7,701 bases of DNA, from the NCBI GenBank assembly GCA_964574875.1, contig CAZNOX010000031.1, forward strand, positions 1 through 7,701, in the 5' to 3' direction. This document shows positions 1-5,951 of the stretch, one piece after another (the first letter of the stretch is position 1; every line of letters begins with the position of its first letter). This stretch comes from DSCS01 sp035391585. Its GTDB lineage: Bacteria > Macinerneyibacteriota > Macinerneyibacteria > Macinerneyibacteriales > DSCS01. A program made the translations under genes and the position numbers. The notes beneath the pieces were generated by a model. It worked only from the letters and a program-made list of their open reading frames with translations, did not search any database and was not told the DNA's origin.

Positions 1-751
1 TTCCCACCCCCATAAGATAACGGGCCTTCTCTTTGGGAAGAAGCGGGACAGTGCTTTCCAGAATATCATACATGATCTCTTTTGGCTCCCCGACGCTCAA
101 CCCTCCCACGGCATATCCGGGAAAACCGATCTCTCGGATCTGTCGTGCGCTTTCGGCCCTGAGGTCGGGATAGATCCCTCCCTGAACGATTCCGAAGAGA
201 AGCTGTCTGTCTGTCTCTTTATGAGCCTCTTTGCATCGCCTGGCCCACCGGGTGGTCCGTTCCACAGAGTGCTTCACATAACCGTGTTCAGCCGGGTAAG
301 GGACGCACTCGTCAAAGGCCATGATAATATCACTCCCCAGGGCATTCTGGATCTCCATGGAAAGCTCCGGGGTGAGAAAATGGTGCGATCCGTCGATATG
401 GGAGCGGAAGAGGACGCCTTCTTCGGTGATCTTGTTCAGCCCTGAATGGGAAAAGACCTGAAATCCGCCGCTGTCGGTGAGAATGGGTTTGTCCCAGGAT
501 GAAAAAGCATGCAGCCCTCCCATACGCCTGACCAGGTCATGGCCGGGGCGCAGATAGAGATGATAGGTATTCCCCAGGATGATCTGCGCACCAAGTTCCT
601 TCAGTTCATGCGGGGTGAGGGTCTTCACCGTCCCCTGTGTCCCCACGGGCATAAAAATCGGCGTCTCCACCTCTCCATGGGCCAGAACCAGTTTGCCTGT
701 CCGGGCGCGGCCATCTTCGTTCAGCAATTCAAAGCCAAGCTCTTTTGTCAT
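1..751 (-). CDS. tgt: tRNA-guanine transglycosylase (Tgt), 3' part cut by window edge
   Basis: This encodes queuine/preQ1 tRNA-guanine transglycosylase, which swaps guanine-34 of GUN-anticodon tRNAs for preQ1, a late step of queuosine synthesis in the cytoplasm. I translated 250 codons from the ATG at 751-749 and the frame is open to position 1. Family signatures seen in order are TPIFMPVGTQG (residues 30-40), GNTYHLYLRPG (60-70), TDSGGFQVFS with the general-base Asp93, FDEC with Asp147 and Cys149, FGIVQGG (186-192) and YAVGGLSVGEP (213-223). By family knowledge the Cys of FDEC and the Val of GGLxVGE mark the preQ1-specific bacterial type. The region carrying the nucleophilic Asp and the zinc-binding Cys3His site lies beyond the window; E. 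coli Tgt is about 375 residues, so about one third is missing. The start overlaps the rnr stop as ATGA, with GGAG 8 nt upstream, which indicates translational coupling. Identification is secure. Confidence 0.96.
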   Translation of the reverse strand, partial: MTKELGFELLNEDGRARTGKLVLAHGEVETPIFMPVGTQGTVKTLTPHELKELGAQIILGNTYHLYLRPGHDLVRRMGGLHAFSSWDKPILTDSGGFQVFSHSGLNKITEEGVLFRSHIDGSHHFLTPELSMEIQNALGSDIIMAFDECVPYPAEHGYVKHSVERTTRWARRCKEAHKETDRQLLFGIVQGGIYPDLRAESARQIREIGFPGYAVGGLSVGEPKEIMYDILESTVPLLPKEKARYLMGVG

Positions 752-2727
752 ATCTTCAACTCCACTTCCAAATATCCTGTCATTGGCTCTGCATCGATGA
801 CCCGCGCTGAGACTTCCAAACCCGGAACCATCTGCCGGGGATCCCCTTTTATGCTTTTCAGAAAGACTGAAGCTTCCAATGAAAGCCCCTCCAGTTCCAC
901 AGCGGCCCTGTCGTCTCCCACCCAGGTCACCACTCCTTTCAGTGGGTCGTCTCTGTGCGCATCCAGATATCTGATGATCTTGATCTCCCGTGAGCGCTGC
1001 TCCGCTGCCCCGATCACCCTCTCTTTCTCTGACAGTGATTTTCCCAGAGCGAAAAGCTCCTCCTCGCTGTACCGTTTTCCCTTGATGATCCTGTGGATGA
1101 CAAGATCGGGATATCGGCGGATGGGAGAGGTGAAATGGGTATAGGATGAGGACTGAAGCCCGTAATGCCCGGTGTTTTTGTCTGTGTACCGGGCCTGCTT
1201 CAGAGACTTGAGAAGCTGTGTCTTCAAAAAAGGGCCTGCAGGAACAGAAGCGACTCTCTCCAGAAGCCTGTTGATCTCTTCGGGAGAGAACCCTTCCAGT
1301 GAAAAACCAAAGTACGAGAGGAGGTCTGAGAACTTGCGCAGGCTCTCATCAGAAGGGCTCTCATGTGTTCTGAAAAGAAGAGAGATCCCCTTTTTCTCCA
1401 GATGGGAAGCAACGGCTTCATTAGCTGCGATCATGGCCTCCTCGATGATCCTGTGCGCCCAGGTGCGTGTCCGAGGCTCCAGGGCCACAGGATTTTTCAT
1501 CTCGTCCAGGATGATGCGGATCTCGGGCATATCCAGATCCAGCGCGGACCGGGACTGGCGTCTTTTATTCAGTGCACGGGCACAGGCGAGCATCGTGTGG
1601 GCGCTTGTCGCCACCGGGCCCGTCTCCTTTTTCTCGTCATCCAAAAGAGACTGCATCTCCTCATAACTGAGGAATCGGTCTGAAGCGACCAGCGAGGGGA
1701 CGATCTCAGAGCGCGTCATCTCGCCCCGGCTGCTGATATCCATAATGACGGTGAGAGCCAGCCGCCTTTCCCCTTCTTTCAGGCTGCAGAGTTCTCCTGT
1801 AACAGAAGGAGCCAGCATGGGGCGGTAAAGATCTTCACAATAGACAGAAAACCCCCGCTGAAAGGCGTGGCTGTCCTCGCGCCCTCCTTCTTCAAGGAAA
1901 AACGAGACATCGGCAATATGGACATAGAGCCGCCATCCGTTCGCACTCTTTTCCACGGAAACAGCATCATCGTGGTCTTTGGCATCAGCCGGGTCAACGG
2001 TGAGTGTCACAAGCGAAGTCAGGTCACGTCTCTGTACGGACTCCTTTTCAAGAGCCTCTCTCAACCGTTCCAGATCACCGGGCTCCAGATCCTCGACCAC
2101 ATGATCCAAATGGTAGAGGGCAAAGACCACCTTGTCGTCGATGCGGGGATCATCGGAAGGCCCGATAATATCAACGGCCCGGGCGGCCATGGGTGAATAA
2201 GAGATGATCCGGGCGGTGATCACGATGTCATCAGAAAGACGGGGAAATCCTTCGGGATAATCCAGGCTGATCATGTCCGGGAGATGCCGGTCCAGGGGCA
2301 TGAGATACCCGGCGGCAGCCATTCCCGTGATGAGAGAAAAGCCCCTCCGGACGATCTCCACCACCCGGCCTTCCCTTTTTCCTTTATAAGACTCTTCCCT
2401 GACCAGGACGATATCCCCGTGAAAAGCTCCGTTGAGTTTCATGGGGGGAATGTAGATATCTTCGTTCGCCGGGTCCTCAAAGACGACAAATCCGAACCCC
2501 CGGGGGTTCATCTGGAGACGTCCCTCAGCCCGGGGAGAAGCCGCGGGTTTGAAACGGTTTTTGCTGTCTTTGGTGATGAGCCCCTTGTCCGTCAGGTGAC
2601 GGAGGATCGCAGCAAGCTCTCCGAGATCCTTCTTTTTGACATGAAGGGCTCCGGCCAGTTCCCGGAATCCGTAGGGATGATGCGGATGGCCTTGTATTGT
2701 CTCCAGGACTTTCTTTTTCAGTTTCAA
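748..2727 (-). CDS. rnr: Ribonuclease R (RNase II/RNB family 3'-5' exoribonuclease)
   Basis: This 659-residue protein is a processive 3'-5' exoribonuclease that degrades structured RNA in the cytoplasm. Domains in order are an N-terminal winged helix (about 1-62), two cold-shock/OB domains (about 66-130 and 130-210, with NPRGFGFV at 74-81), the RNB catalytic domain (about 235-590) and a short S1 domain (596-659). All four metal-binding aspartates are visible in VDPADAKDHDDAV: Asp245, Asp251, Asp253 and Asp254. Other family marks are SVYCEDLYRPML (294-305), ELCSLKEGERR (312-322) and SYTHFTSPIRRYPDL (528-542). The winged helix favours RNase R over RNase II. It is shorter than E. coli RNase R (about 813) because the S1 domain is brief and the usual lysine-rich C-terminal tail is absent. 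The start is TTG at 2727, overlapping the lepB stop as TTGA. An in-frame stop lies 21 nt upstream with no ATG or GTG between; the nearest Shine-Dalgarno-like AAAGGA is about 13 nt away, so translation probably depends on coupling. Confidence 0.95.
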   Translation of the reverse strand: MKLKKKVLETIQGHPHHPYGFRELAGALHVKKKDLGELAAILRHLTDKGLITKDSKNRFKPAASPRAEGRLQMNPRGFGFVVFEDPANEDIYIPPMKLNGAFHGDIVLVREESYKGKREGRVVEIVRRGFSLITGMAAAGYLMPLDRHLPDMISLDYPEGFPRLSDDIVITARIISYSPMAARAVDIIGPSDDPRIDDKVVFALYHLDHVVEDLEPGDLERLREALEKESVQRRDLTSLVTLTVDPADAKDHDDAVSVEKSANGWRLYVHIADVSFFLEEGGREDSHAFQRGFSVYCEDLYRPMLAPSVTGELCSLKEGERRLALTVIMDISSRGEMTRSEIVPSLVASDRFLSYEEMQSLLDDEKKETGPVATSAHTMLACARALNKRRQSRSALDLDMPEIRIILDEMKNPVALEPRTRTWAHRIIEEAMIAANEAVASHLEKKGISLLFRTHESPSDESLRKFSDLLSYFGFSLEGFSPEEINRLLERVASVPAGPFLKTQLLKSLKQARYTDKNTGHYGLQSSSYTHFTSPIRRYPDLVIHRIIKGKRYSEEELFALGKSLSEKERVIGAAEQRSREIKIIRYLDAHRDDPLKGVVTWVGDDRAAVELEGLSLEASVFLKSIKGDPRQMVPGLEVSARVIDAEPMTGYLEVELKI

Positions 2728-3386
2728 AAGAGGGTCAGTATCCTTTCAAAGCGGATATCCCGCCTGTTTTCTTCCATGGAAAAGTAGATCAGCAGGGGTG
2801 TCCCGATGACTTTTTGACGTGAGACAGGCCCGAAGAACCGGCTGTCATGGGAATCATCACGGTTATCCCCCATCATAAAATAGTATCCTTCCGGAACGGT
2901 GACAGGCCCGAAGTTGTCCCGGGGAATGTACTCTCCCGGAAAAACGCGGGCATCAATATGTTTCACATAGGGCTCTTCCCGGCGTTGGCCGTCCACATAG
3001 AGCTGCTTATCCCTCACTTCCACTGTCTGCCCTCCTTCGGCCACACAGCGTTTTACCAGGCGCAGATTTTTACTCTTTTTCCAGAAAAAGAGCTGATCCC
3101 AAAACGAGGGTTTCGGGCCTTCGGGGCTCCAGAAGACGACGATATCCCCGGGTTTGGGGTCACGGAACCCGGGAACCCGGATATTCACAAGGGGGATCTC
3201 TCCGCCGTAGGTGAACTTGTCCACCATGAGATAATCTCCGATGAGCAGTGTATCTTCCATGGATCCTGAAGGGATCTTATAACCGGAGACCACAAAGGGT
3301 TTCACGATAAAGAGAAAGACAAGCAATGACCAGATAATGGCATTTTTCCACTCTTTCAACTCCTCTTTAAAGCTCTTTTTACTCAT
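2724..3386 (-). CDS. lepB: Signal peptidase I
   Basis: This 220-residue membrane protein is signal peptidase I, which removes signal peptides from exported proteins at the outer face of the inner membrane. A charged N-terminus is followed by one hydrophobic segment (about 16-34). The catalytic Ser42 sits in IPSGSMEDTLLIGDYLMVDK (38-57). The general-base Lys112 sits in RLVKRCVAEGG (109-119), and the conserved C-terminal box GDNRDDSHDSRFFGPV spans 173-188, so the Ser/Lys dyad is intact. Length suits a single-anchor type with a small insert (PSFWDQLFFWKK, 93-104) before the Lys box. The start is ATG 3386 behind a strong AAGGAGG Shine-Dalgarno that overlaps the rlmH stop. Its own stop overlaps the TTG start of rnr. 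The neighbouring lipoproteins would be processed by signal peptidase II instead, so co-location reflects general envelope biogenesis rather than a substrate pair. Confidence 0.96.
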   Translation of the reverse strand: MSKKSFKEELKEWKNAIIWSLLVFLFIVKPFVVSGYKIPSGSMEDTLLIGDYLMVDKFTYGGEIPLVNIRVPGFRDPKPGDIVVFWSPEGPKPSFWDQLFFWKKSKNLRLVKRCVAEGGQTVEVRDKQLYVDGQRREEPYVKHIDARVFPGEYIPRDNFGPVTVPEGYYFMMGDNRDDSHDSRFFGPVSRQKVIGTPLLIYFSMEENRRDIRFERILTLF

Positions 3387-3390
3387 GGTT

Positions 3391-3396
3391 CCTCCT
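3391..3396 (-). promoter_or_regulatory. Strong Shine-Dalgarno of lepB overlapping the rlmH stop
   Basis: The minus strand reads TAAGGAGGAACCATG. The TAA is the rlmH stop (3398-3396) and it runs straight into the AGGAGG ribosome binding site, with 4 nt before the lepB ATG at 3386. This is among the strongest ribosome binding sites in the operon and fixes the lepB start. Ribosomes finishing rlmH must clear this site, which suggests reinitiation or coupling. Confidence 0.8.
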
Positions 3397-3854
3397 TATC
3401 GGTGATATTGCCCTCCGAAGAGCAATGTTCCTGTCCGGTAGATCTGTTCGGCCAGAACGACCAGGGCCAGTTCGTGGTTCATGGTCAGCGGTCCCAGTGA
3501 TATCATCCTTATCCCTCTCTTCTTGAGCGGATCCGGGATCCCGTAGAAATTTCCCACGTGGAAACGGAGATGCTGCCCGGAGTTCAGCAGTTTGTTCACA
3601 AAGCGTGAAAACTCAAGGGAGTCCATGAGTTCTCCGCTGTCATCCAGGAGAAGAGGGATGCGTCCTGCCGTGTCCAGAGAAGATTCCAGTTCAAGAGACT
3701 CGGCCCGGATCTTTTCGCTTTCCTGCGGCTTCCGGCTCTCTTTCAGGGTCACATGGACAGTGGGGATCTTTTTATTGGCCAATGTCATATAGTATTCAAA
3801 GGCCGCCTTCAGAGAGTGGCTTTTGAATTTTCCGAAACTTGCGATCTCAATCAT
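3396..3854 (-). CDS. rlmH: 23S rRNA (pseudouridine-1915-N3)-methyltransferase RlmH
   Basis: This 152-residue protein belongs to the SPOUT-class RlmH family, which methylates pseudouridine 1915 in helix 69 of 23S rRNA on assembled 70S ribosomes. Family features seen are the N-terminal strand MIEIASFGKF (the family usually reads like MKIxxxxVGK), LLLDDSGELMDSLEF (68-82), LTMNHELALVVLAEQIYR (123-140) and the C-terminal YHR tail (150-152). Arg140 and the YHR tail match residues regarded as catalytic in E. coli RlmH. The SAM-loop motif, normally IGG[PSA]xG, is VGNFYG here (100-105), and the Arg usual in the helix after the conserved His is Leu131. I chose the ATG at 3854, which overlaps the rsfS stop as ATGATTGA, because it gives normal family length and N-terminus. 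The frame is open back to 4001, but longer starts would add residues inside rsfS. No clear Shine-Dalgarno precedes it. The family call is firm; catalytic competence is likely but not proven. Confidence 0.9.
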   Translation of the reverse strand: MIEIASFGKFKSHSLKAAFEYYMTLANKKIPTVHVTLKESRKPQESEKIRAESLELESSLDTAGRIPLLLDDSGELMDSLEFSRFVNKLLNSGQHLRFHVGNFYGIPDPLKKRGIRMISLGPLTMNHELALVVLAEQIYRTGTLLFGGQYHR

Positions 3855-4185
3855 GACGGCTGATGACATCGACCCCGCCATAGAGATGGTCAAGGTCATA
3901 CAGGTCCCTTTTTTGCGGTGTGAAAAGATGGATGAGAAAATCAAAATAATCCAGAATAATCCACTCTCCGTTATCATATCCGTCCAGGTGACGGCAGACA
4001 AGCGCGTTCTGCAGCTTCAGCTCCTTCATCAGGTGATCAGCCAGGGCCTTGGTCTGTTTCACCGTCTCGGCTGAAGCCAGGACAAGATAATCTGTGATGG
4101 GGGAGATCCCCCGGACGTCCAGCGCCCTGATATCCAGTCCCTTTCTGTCATCAATGAGTCCTGCCACTTTATGTACGATTTCCAT
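3847..4185 (-). CDS. rsfS: Ribosomal silencing factor RsfS (Iojap/DUF143 family)
   Basis: This 112-residue protein is RsfS, which binds ribosomal protein uL14 on the 50S subunit and blocks joining with 30S, lowering translation during starvation. The single small domain is typical in length. Visible signatures are KGLDIRALDVRG (15-26), ITDYLVLASAETVKQTKALAD (30-50), DGYDNGEWIILDYFDFLIHLF (68-88) and RDLYDLDHLYGG (93-104), corresponding to the family patterns TDYxVIAS, EGxxxxxWxLxDxxDVxVHxF and REFYxLExLW. ATG 4185 follows directly on the TAA of the LytR_C gene (TAAATG), with a GGAGGT Shine-Dalgarno 10 nt upstream inside that gene. Linkage of rsfS to nadD and rlmH is widespread in bacteria and supports the call. 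Confidence 0.95.
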   Translation of the reverse strand: MEIVHKVAGLIDDRKGLDIRALDVRGISPITDYLVLASAETVKQTKALADHLMKELKLQNALVCRHLDGYDNGEWIILDYFDFLIHLFTPQKRDLYDLDHLYGGVDVISRHD

Positions 4186-4635
4186 TTACAGATAGACCTC
4201 CAATAGGTTTTTATGGTTCTGAAACAGCTTTTTCGTCAAGATATCATGCCCTAAGATGACTGTGGCATCGATCTTTTCCATTTCCCTCCGGTCGTCATAG
4301 AGGATGACCGCTTTATCCACTTCAAAATAGGTCTTTAAGACGGAGATCTTTTCCGGATGCCGTCCCGTCCTGTCGATGATCATGGTTTCAGGATACTTCA
4401 TGCTCGGAGCGTTTCCGAACTCCGCCACATCAAATCCATCCAGGCGCAGGATCTTGGTCAATGTATAGGCCAGGTCTCCGATATCAGTCCCGTTCAGGAT
4501 CTCCACCCGGATAACTCCCCTGGGAAAATTCCGGTAAAAGGCTTCCCGGGACTTCTCTTTCTGCCAGCGCCACACAAAAAAGGTTCCGGCACACAGAACG
4601 AGGAGAATCAGAATCAGTTTGCCTTTTGATCCCAT
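4186..4635 (-). CDS. Membrane-anchored LytR_C-domain protein
   Basis: This 149-residue protein has a short basic N-terminus, one hydrophobic segment (about 6-23) and then a LytR C-terminal (LytR_C) domain at about 42-132. The domain shows the typical opening strand and loop VIRVEILNGTDIGDLA (41-56), then LRLDGFDVAEFGNA (64-77) and IIDRTGRHPEKISVLKTYF (86-104), ending with AVILYDDR and ATVILGHD. The LytR-CpsA-Psr phosphotransferase domain that often precedes LytR_C is absent, so it is unlikely to be a wall ligase; the domain's function is unknown. A periplasmic orientation is inferred. I chose ATG 4635 (AGAGGA 8 nt upstream, 22-nt overlap with nadD) over an in-frame ATG at 4668, which would put a charged tail before the membrane segment. 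Placement between nadD and rsfS recurs in other phyla as I recall it, but its role there is not established. The domain call is good; function is open. Confidence 0.82.
   Translation of the reverse strand: MGSKGKLILILLVLCAGTFFVWRWQKEKSREAFYRNFPRGVIRVEILNGTDIGDLAYTLTKILRLDGFDVAEFGNAPSMKYPETMIIDRTGRHPEKISVLKTYFEVDKAVILYDDRREMEKIDATVILGHDILTKKLFQNHKNLLEVYL
4196..4201 (-). promoter_or_regulatory. Shine-Dalgarno GGAGGT of rsfS inside the upstream gene
   Basis: The minus strand carries GGAGGT ten bases before the rsfS ATG, within the last codons of the LytR_C gene. It is a near-perfect anti-16S match. The spacing is slightly long but workable, and it indicates that rsfS can load ribosomes independently as well as by coupling. 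Confidence 0.7.
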
Positions 4636-5198
4636 TGATACAATCCTCTCTCTCTGATAAGGTCCCATGTCCCCCGGGGCAGGTGACGGGAACAGTCCCG
4701 TCCCTCTTTCAGGCGGTGTCGGATCTCAGAAGACGATACGGGGATCTCTTCAGTCTCCATCCATTGGAAAAGTGCACCCCATTTTACTTCGACCTCTCTT
4801 TTTGAAGCCCCTTCACGGGGGTAGACGACGATCGTCGCCAGGGACAGGATCCGCTCATGCTCTTTCCAGCGGTCCAGAGAAAGCGCGGCATCACTCCCCA
4901 TGATGAGGTAAAGAGTCCCTTGTCCGGAAAAATGCTCCAACGTCGTCACGGTGTAGGAGACTCCCCTGCTGCGAAACTCATAGTCGGAGATCTCCACCCG
5001 GCTGTCATCCACACCGGCCCGGATCATATCCACGCGGTCTTTCCATGACGCTTCCGGGGGATGGTTTTTCAAAGGCTGCTGCCAGACGGGGACCAGGAAG
5101 ACCTTCCGGGGAGAATACAACCGGAGAAAAGAACGGATGACGGCCAGATGTCCCTTGTGGAAAGGGTCAAAGGATCCCCCGAAGATTCCTGTTTTCAT
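4614..5198 (-). CDS. nadD: Nicotinate-nucleotide adenylyltransferase (NadD)
   Basis: This 194-residue cytoplasmic enzyme transfers AMP from ATP to nicotinate mononucleotide, giving deamido-NAD, the step before NAD synthetase. It has the nucleotidyltransferase fold with the phosphate-binding GGSFDPFHKGHL at 7-18, containing the (H/T)xGH-type motif with His14 and His17. Further family marks are PVWQQPLK (37-44), SRGVSYTVTTLEHF (77-90), the IMGSDAALSLDRWKEHERI stretch (99-117), and the C-terminal ATP-site motif VSSSEIRHRLKEG (154-166). Length is normal for NadD. ATG 5198 overlaps the bamD TGA as ATGA. Only a weak purine-poor sequence (GCGGG) precedes it, so translation is probably coupled to bamD. 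Its 3' end overlaps the LytR_C start by 22 nt. Confidence 0.96.
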   Translation of the reverse strand: MKTGIFGGSFDPFHKGHLAVIRSFLRLYSPRKVFLVPVWQQPLKNHPPEASWKDRVDMIRAGVDDSRVEISDYEFRSRGVSYTVTTLEHFSGQGTLYLIMGSDAALSLDRWKEHERILSLATIVVYPREGASKREVEVKWGALFQWMETEEIPVSSSEIRHRLKEGRDCSRHLPRGTWDLIRERGLYQWDQKAN

Positions 5199-5947
5199 TG
5201 GCCCGCTTGAAAGGATTCTCCGATATCTTTGATCTCTCCAGCCAGATCCTTGTCCTGAATATCCTGCTGCAGCAGATAGGAGTAGAGAGAGAATGCTTTA
5301 TCTTTTTCCCCGAGTTCAAGATGATTACGGATCTGCATGAGTCTCAACCAGTCTCCCCCGGTGACATCCCCGTACTCTTTCAGGGCGTTCTCGATCACAG
5401 CCAGAGAGATCTTGTATTCCTTCCTCTTGAAATAGAAACGGGCGATATAATACTCTTTCATGGCCAGGGTATTGCGGCAGTCGTCAATCCTCTGGCGGGC
5501 AGTCTCCTGGAACGGGGAATCCATCTCAGCGACTTTCTGGAAATAGTAGATCGCCTTTTGAGTGGGCTCCTGGTCCCTCTGGGGTTTTCTCTTCTGCTTA
5601 TAATAGGCTTCCCCGATCTTAAAAAAGGCATCGTCGAGGTATTCGCTTTCGGGATATTTGTCGATCACCCGCTGATACGCCACAATGGCCTCCTCGAACT
5701 GCTTCTTTTTTGTATAGGACTCGCCGATGAGATACTGGATCCACGGCCCTTTCCGGCTTCCCGGGAAATCGGAAAGAAAATAACGGGCTTCTTCCTGGAA
5801 ATCGGAAAAATCCTTCTTTTCATAAAGCTGATTGAGACGGAGGAGATACTCCTCCTCTCCCAGAAGAACACGGGTGTTCTTTTTGGAGCATCCCATGTAA
5901 GCGCTGACAACCAGGACGGTGACAATGACAAGAATGAGTTTTTTCAC
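5195..5947 (-). CDS. bamD: Outer-membrane assembly lipoprotein BamD (YfiO)
   Basis: This 250-residue protein matches BamD, the essential TPR lipoprotein of the BAM complex that inserts beta-barrel proteins into the outer membrane from its periplasmic side. It begins with a lipoprotein signal peptide (KK, then a hydrophobic stretch, then Cys20). The lipobox AYMGC is atypical because Tyr occupies -3, where Leu or a small aliphatic residue is usual. After it come TPR-type helical pairs at about 30-65, 67-101 and 103-142, and further pairs at 163-195 and 200-230. The diagnostic BamD segment RDQEPTQKAIYYFQKV (124-139) followed by EYYIARFYFKRKEY (165-178) is clear. The start is GTG 5947 with GGAG 7 nt upstream, 4 nt after the stop of the preceding TPR gene. 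The last bases form an ATGA overlap with nadD. The preceding TPR lipoprotein may be a functional partner. Confidence 0.93.
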   Translation of the reverse strand: MKKLILVIVTVLVVSAYMGCSKKNTRVLLGEEEYLLRLNQLYEKKDFSDFQEEARYFLSDFPGSRKGPWIQYLIGESYTKKKQFEEAIVAYQRVIDKYPESEYLDDAFFKIGEAYYKQKRKPQRDQEPTQKAIYYFQKVAEMDSPFQETARQRIDDCRNTLAMKEYYIARFYFKRKEYKISLAVIENALKEYGDVTGGDWLRLMQIRNHLELGEKDKAFSLYSYLLQQDIQDKDLAGEIKDIGESFQAGQ

Positions 5948-5951
5948 AATA

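Noticed and set aside
509..1144. A 211-codon plus-strand open frame opposite the tgt/rnr junction.
   Set aside because: Both minus-strand genes here are recognised families with intact motifs; the plus frame shows none.
3855..4001. Upstream extension of rlmH to the ATG at 4001.
   Set aside because: The extra 49 residues are translated out of frame through rsfS; RlmH proteins begin at the strand found at ATG 3854 and are about 155 residues long.
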